Of a DNA stretch of 17,896 nt, positions 14,570 to 17,896 are shown piece by piece; within the stretch, counting starts at the first letter, position 1; each line of letters begins with the position of its first letter. Where the stretch lies: assembly GCA_937919015.1 (NCBI GenBank), contig CALFPN010000122.1, positions 1 to 17,896 of the forward strand. The letters are read 5' to 3'. Below the pieces are notes generated by a model. It had not been told where the DNA came from. It saw only the letters and a list, made by a program, of their open reading frames with translations, and searched no databases. This DNA is from an uncultured Clostridia bacterium. Lineage in GTDB: Bacteria; Bacillota; Clostridia; Lachnospirales; Anaerotignaceae. The translations under genes and the position numbers were made by a program.

Positions 14570-14875
14570 TTATTCTATAACATTTTTCCCATTGCGGAAA
14601 ATAAAACCGATCCTCACGCAATCGATGGCTACCACCATCGTGTAATCTTTTGTTTTGTAGATCATAGGCTCGCCGCCTTTTTTTACAACGACAGCATCTA
14701 CCTTTTTGCCCTTATCTGTCCAATAACTAAGGAAGGCAAAATCCTCATTTTCTTTCACTGCCCATTCGTACTCCGGCATAGGCTTTACGAAAAAATCACC
14801 ATCACAGCCAAAATAGCTGTTGATCCGCTTCCGCGCCTGTTCGAATTCCGCTACGGGCCCTTTTTCTTTTGCCAT
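14570..14875 (-). CDS. Conserved-looking small protein of unknown function
   Basis: I do not recognise this 101-residue protein. It begins MAKEKGPVAEFEQARKRINS, a charged amphipathic helix, and then alternates short hydrophobic strands and turns (DFAFLSYWTDKGKKVDAVVV, YTMVVAIDCVRIGFIFRNG), suggesting a small mixed alpha/beta domain. It has two cysteines, no signal peptide and no membrane span. The start is set by GGAGGA at 14880-14885, a few bases before the ATG at 14875; another ATG at 14893 lies upstream of that site. A good promoter match lies at 14912-14940, so it probably has its own transcript. Its neighbours, uvrA and the ssb-like gene, do not establish its role. Confidence 0.75.
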   Translation of the reverse strand: MAKEKGPVAEFEQARKRINSYFGCDGDFFVKPMPEYEWAVKENEDFAFLSYWTDKGKKVDAVVVKKGGEPMIYKTKDYTMVVAIDCVRIGFIFRNGKNVIE

Positions 14876-14911
14876 AAGCTCCTCCAAAATCATTTAGTAG
14901 TTATTACTATT

Positions 14912-14940
14912 ATCCTACTTACTTTTTTGGCAAATGTCAA
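14912..14940 (-). promoter_or_regulatory. Predicted promoter of the 101-residue gene
   Basis: The minus strand has a perfect -35 TTGACA (14940-14935), a 17-base spacer and a -10-like TAGGAT (14917-14912, four of six matches). Around the predicted start site, TAGTAGTTATTACTA (14895-14909) is nearly palindromic and could be an operator. Confidence 0.55.
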
Positions 14941-14984
14941 TGGAAAACTCCGTTTTCAAACAGATATCACCAATCGTTTTCACC

Positions 14985-15037
14985 AAAAAGAACGCCGTAT
15001 CCGCGAAAATTTAATTTATTTTACCAGATACAGCGTT
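14985..15037 (-). terminator. Terminator of uvrA
   Basis: On the transcript AACGCTGTATC (15037-15027) pairs with GATACGGCGTT (15001-14991), eleven pairs with one G-U, around a 25-base AT-rich loop. It is followed by CTTTTT. The hairpin begins 9 bases after the uvrA stop. The plus strand also has a U-rich run after the stem, but no gene leads into it from that side. Confidence 0.8.
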
Positions 15038-15046
15038 TTTATTTAT

Positions 15047-17878
15047 TTACTTTTTCGCAAGAATATTTTTCAAATAGCAGCCTGTATAGCTTTCTGCAAC
15101 TGCGCAGATTTCCTCCGGTGTGCCTGCTGCTACCAGTGTTCCGCCTCCATCGCCGCCTTCCGGGCCAAGGTCGATAATATGGTCTGCCGTTTTGATCACA
15201 TCCAGATTATGCTCGATGACAACAACAGTATTTCCGCCCTCTGCCAGCCTCTGCAAAATATGCACCAGTTTGTGTACATCTGCCGTATGCAGACCAGTGG
15301 TGGGCTCATCCAGAATATACATGGTCTTTCCTGTGCTTCTGCGGCTCAATTCCGTTGCCAGCTTCACCCGCTGGGCTTCCCCACCGGAAAGGGTCGTAGA
15401 AGACTGCCCCAGCTGTACATAAGAAAGCCCCACATCATAAAGGGTTTGCAGCTTGGATTTGATTCGGGGAATATTTTCAAAAAACTTCAGTGCTTCCTCC
15501 ACCGTCATATCCAGCACATCGGAAATGGTTTTGCCCTTATATTTCACTTCCAGCGTTTCCCTGTTGTATCGCTTGCCGTGGCAAACCTCACAGGGCACAT
15601 AAATATCGGGCAGGAAGTGCATTTCGATCTTCACGATCCCATCGCCGGCACAGGCTTCACATCTGCCGCCTTTCACATTGAAACTGAATCTGCCCTTCTG
15701 ATAGCCTCTGACCTTCGCTTCTGTGGTCTGGGCAAATACATCACGGATCATATCAAACAGTCCTGTATAGGTCGCAGGATTGCTACGAGGGGTGCGTCCA
15801 ATGGGAGACTGGTCGATATTGATGACCTTATCCAGTTTTTCCAGACCAAGCATATCCTCATGCTTGCCTGGACGTGTTTTCGCCCGATTCAGATCTCTTG
15901 CCAGCCGTTTATACAAAATCTCATTGATGAGGGAACTTTTGCCGCTGCCGCTGACCCCTGTCACACAGGTAAACAGTCCCAGAGGAATTTCCACATCAAT
16001 GCCCTTCAGATTGTTTTCCGCCGCCCCTTTGATCACCAGTTTGTGGTCGGGAACGATCGGTCTGCGTTCTTTGGGTACTTCGATTTTTTTACGTCCGCTC
16101 AGGTATGCCCCTGTCACAGAACGTTCGGTTTTCATAATATCTTCCACACTGCCAGCCGCCACGATCTCACCGCCCTCACGGCCTGCGCCGGGGCCGATAT
16201 CCACCACAAAATCCGCCGCCAGCATGGTATCTTCGTCATGCTCTACCACGATCAGGGAGTTACCGATGTCCCGCAAATGCTTTAACGTTGCCAGCAGCTT
16301 GTCATTGTCCCGCTGATGAAGGCCGATGCTGGGTTCATCCAAAATATAGACCACGCCCACCAGACCGCTGCCAATCTGGGTCGCCAGACGGATACGCTGG
16401 GATTCCCCGCCGCTCAATGTGCCCGCCGTTCTGGAAAGGGTCAGATATTCCAGCCCCACATCCATCAGAAAACCGATGCGTGCGTGAATTTCCTTCATGA
16501 TCCGTTCTGCGATCATGTTTTCCCGTTCCGTCAGCTGCAAGCTTTGGAAAAATTCCTGCATTTTCCCAATAGAAAGTTCCGTCACCTCGGAAATATTTTT
16601 CCCGCCAACGGTAATTGCCAGAATTTCAGGACGCAGTCTTCTACCCTTACAATCAGGGCACTCAATATTCGTCATAAATTCCTCATATTCCGCTCGCATG
16701 GTTTCCGAAGTTTCATTATATCTTCGCTGCAGATTATTTACAATACCCTCGAAGTCATAATCATAGGTACCTGTCCCGCGGAAATTGGTATAAGTGATCC
16801 GCAGTTTTTCCTTTGTGCCATAAAAAATGATATCTTTGATCTTTCTCGGCAGATCTTTAAAAGGTGTTTCCAGGGAAAAGTCATATTTTTCCGCCAATGC
16901 ATCAAATAATACCTTACTCATACTGCCTTTGGTATTGACAGAGTTATAGCCGGGGGCAGCGATGGCTCCCTCTATGATACTCAGGTTGTCATTGGGCACG
17001 ATGAGCCCTTCATCAAACTTCATCTGCATCCCCAGACCGGTGCAGGTTGGGCAGGCCCCACTGGGGTTGTTGAAAGAGAACATTCTCGGCTCAATTTCCA
17101 TCAGGTCAACACCACAGTCGGGGCAGGAGAAACTCTGGCTGAACATCAGCTCGTCTTCCCCCTGATTTACGTCCACAATGAGCAGACCACCGCTCAAAGC
17201 AGATGCCGTTTCGATGGATTCCGTCAGGCGCATCTGCACGCCTTCTTTGACCATCAAACGGTCGACCACAATTTCGATATTATGTTTTTTATTTTTTTCC
17301 AGTTCGATTTTTTCGGACAGTTCATACATCATGCCATCCACACGAACACGGACATAACCGCTCTTTTTCGCATCCTCCAGCAATTTCACATGCTCGCCTT
17401 TTCTGCCGCGCACCACAGGTGCCAAGAGCTGTAATTTCGTCCGTTCAGGCAGTTCCATGATACGGTCAACGATCTGGTCGATGGTCTGTTTTTTGATCTC
17501 CTTGCCACATTTGGGGCAATGAGGGATACCGATCCTTGCGTACAACAGTCGCAGATAATCGTAGATTTCCGTTACCGTACCCACCGTAGAACGGGGGTTA
17601 TGGCTAGTGGTTTTCTGGTCGATGGAGATGGCGGGAGAAAGCCCCTCGATCAAATCCACATCGGGTTTTTCCATCTGGCCCAGAAACTGTCTTGCATAAG
17701 AGGACAGGGATTCCACATATCGTCGCTGCCCTTCTGCGTATATAGTATCAAAGGCAAGGGAGCTTTTGCCGCTGCCGCTGACGCCTGTAAAGACCACAAG
17801 CTGGTCTCTGGGGATGGTCAGGTCGACATTCTGCAGGTTATGCTCTCTGGCCCCTTTAATCACAATTTTATCCTTCAT
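15047..17878 (-). CDS. uvrA: Excinuclease ABC subunit UvrA
   Basis: UvrA is the damage-recognition ATPase of nucleotide excision repair; as a dimer it scans DNA and loads UvrB. The 943 residues are full length. Both ABC ATPase modules are intact: Walker A GVSGSGKSS at 32-40 and 641-649, signatures LSGGESQR at 488-495 and LSGGEAQR at 830-837, and Walker B YILDEP at 511-516 and 854-859. The zinc modules have C252, C255, C276 and C279, and C740, C743, C763 and C766. The ATG at 17878 follows GAGGAGG. A terminator lies beyond the stop. In many Firmicutes uvrB is directly upstream, but that would lie outside this window. Confidence 0.99.
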   Translation of the reverse strand: MKDKIVIKGAREHNLQNVDLTIPRDQLVVFTGVSGSGKSSLAFDTIYAEGQRRYVESLSSYARQFLGQMEKPDVDLIEGLSPAISIDQKTTSHNPRSTVGTVTEIYDYLRLLYARIGIPHCPKCGKEIKKQTIDQIVDRIMELPERTKLQLLAPVVRGRKGEHVKLLEDAKKSGYVRVRVDGMMYELSEKIELEKNKKHNIEIVVDRLMVKEGVQMRLTESIETASALSGGLLIVDVNQGEDELMFSQSFSCPDCGVDLMEIEPRMFSFNNPSGACPTCTGLGMQMKFDEGLIVPNDNLSIIEGAIAAPGYNSVNTKGSMSKVLFDALAEKYDFSLETPFKDLPRKIKDIIFYGTKEKLRITYTNFRGTGTYDYDFEGIVNNLQRRYNETSETMRAEYEEFMTNIECPDCKGRRLRPEILAITVGGKNISEVTELSIGKMQEFFQSLQLTERENMIAERIMKEIHARIGFLMDVGLEYLTLSRTAGTLSGGESQRIRLATQIGSGLVGVVYILDEPSIGLHQRDNDKLLATLKHLRDIGNSLIVVEHDEDTMLAADFVVDIGPGAGREGGEIVAAGSVEDIMKTERSVTGAYLSGRKKIEVPKERRPIVPDHKLVIKGAAENNLKGIDVEIPLGLFTCVTGVSGSGKSSLINEILYKRLARDLNRAKTRPGKHEDMLGLEKLDKVINIDQSPIGRTPRSNPATYTGLFDMIRDVFAQTTEAKVRGYQKGRFSFNVKGGRCEACAGDGIVKIEMHFLPDIYVPCEVCHGKRYNRETLEVKYKGKTISDVLDMTVEEALKFFENIPRIKSKLQTLYDVGLSYVQLGQSSTTLSGGEAQRVKLATELSRRSTGKTMYILDEPTTGLHTADVHKLVHILQRLAEGGNTVVVIEHNLDVIKTADHIIDLGPEGGDGGGTLVAAGTPEEICAVAESYTGCYLKNILAKK

Positions 17879-17896
17879 TTTTACCTCCTCTTTCTT

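Noticed and set aside
14927..16285. A 452-codon plus-strand open frame opposite the end of uvrA
   Set aside because: It is the antisense of uvrA, which is complete with every expected motif. The translation resembles no protein I know.

Overview
The window looks like a chromosomal housekeeping segment from an anaerobic, spore-forming member of the Firmicutes, probably class Clostridia. Four things point there: a bacterial V-type ATPase operon whose proteolipid resembles the sodium-type rotor of Enterococcus hirae, an alpha/beta-type small acid-soluble spore protein, a lysine (L-box) riboswitch in front of DAP-pathway genes, and strong GGAGG ribosome sites with TTGACA/TATAAT-like promoters. 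The family or genus cannot be fixed from the sequence alone. I see no mobile element, CRISPR array, tRNA or rRNA.

Layout. Positions 1-6948 (minus strand) hold a V-type ATPase operon read in the order G/H-like stalk subunit, ntpI, ntpK, ntpE, ntpC, ntpG (subunit F), ntpA and ntpB; ntpB runs off the left edge. A near-consensus promoter lies at 7185-7213, followed by a leader of about 230 nt with two inverted repeats. An AT-rich gene-poor stretch and a terminator separate this from a second minus-strand operon (7614-9715): SAM methyltransferase, hslO (Hsp33) and a Nudix hydrolase. A short spore-protein gene with a TTG start follows at 9830-10018.

The only plus-strand block is 10137-13240: promoter, lysine riboswitch with a U-rich attenuator, asd, dapA, dapB, and a strong hairpin terminator. 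It carries three enzymes of the pathway from aspartyl phosphate to tetrahydrodipicolinate, so lysine is expected to control its own synthesis and the supply of diaminopimelate and dipicolinate precursor. The terminator also serves the convergent minus-strand pair ssb-like (tandem OB fold) and a divergent CobO-like P-loop protein (13240-14449). A 101-residue protein of unknown function has its own promoter. The right end is a complete uvrA with its terminator.

I did not find a new biological system. The points most worth a second look are the structured leader of the V-ATPase operon, the divergent CobO-like protein, the tandem-OB SSB-like protein, the complete sodium-ligand set in NtpK, the details of the lysine attenuator, and several small features that ATG-based gene calling would misplace.
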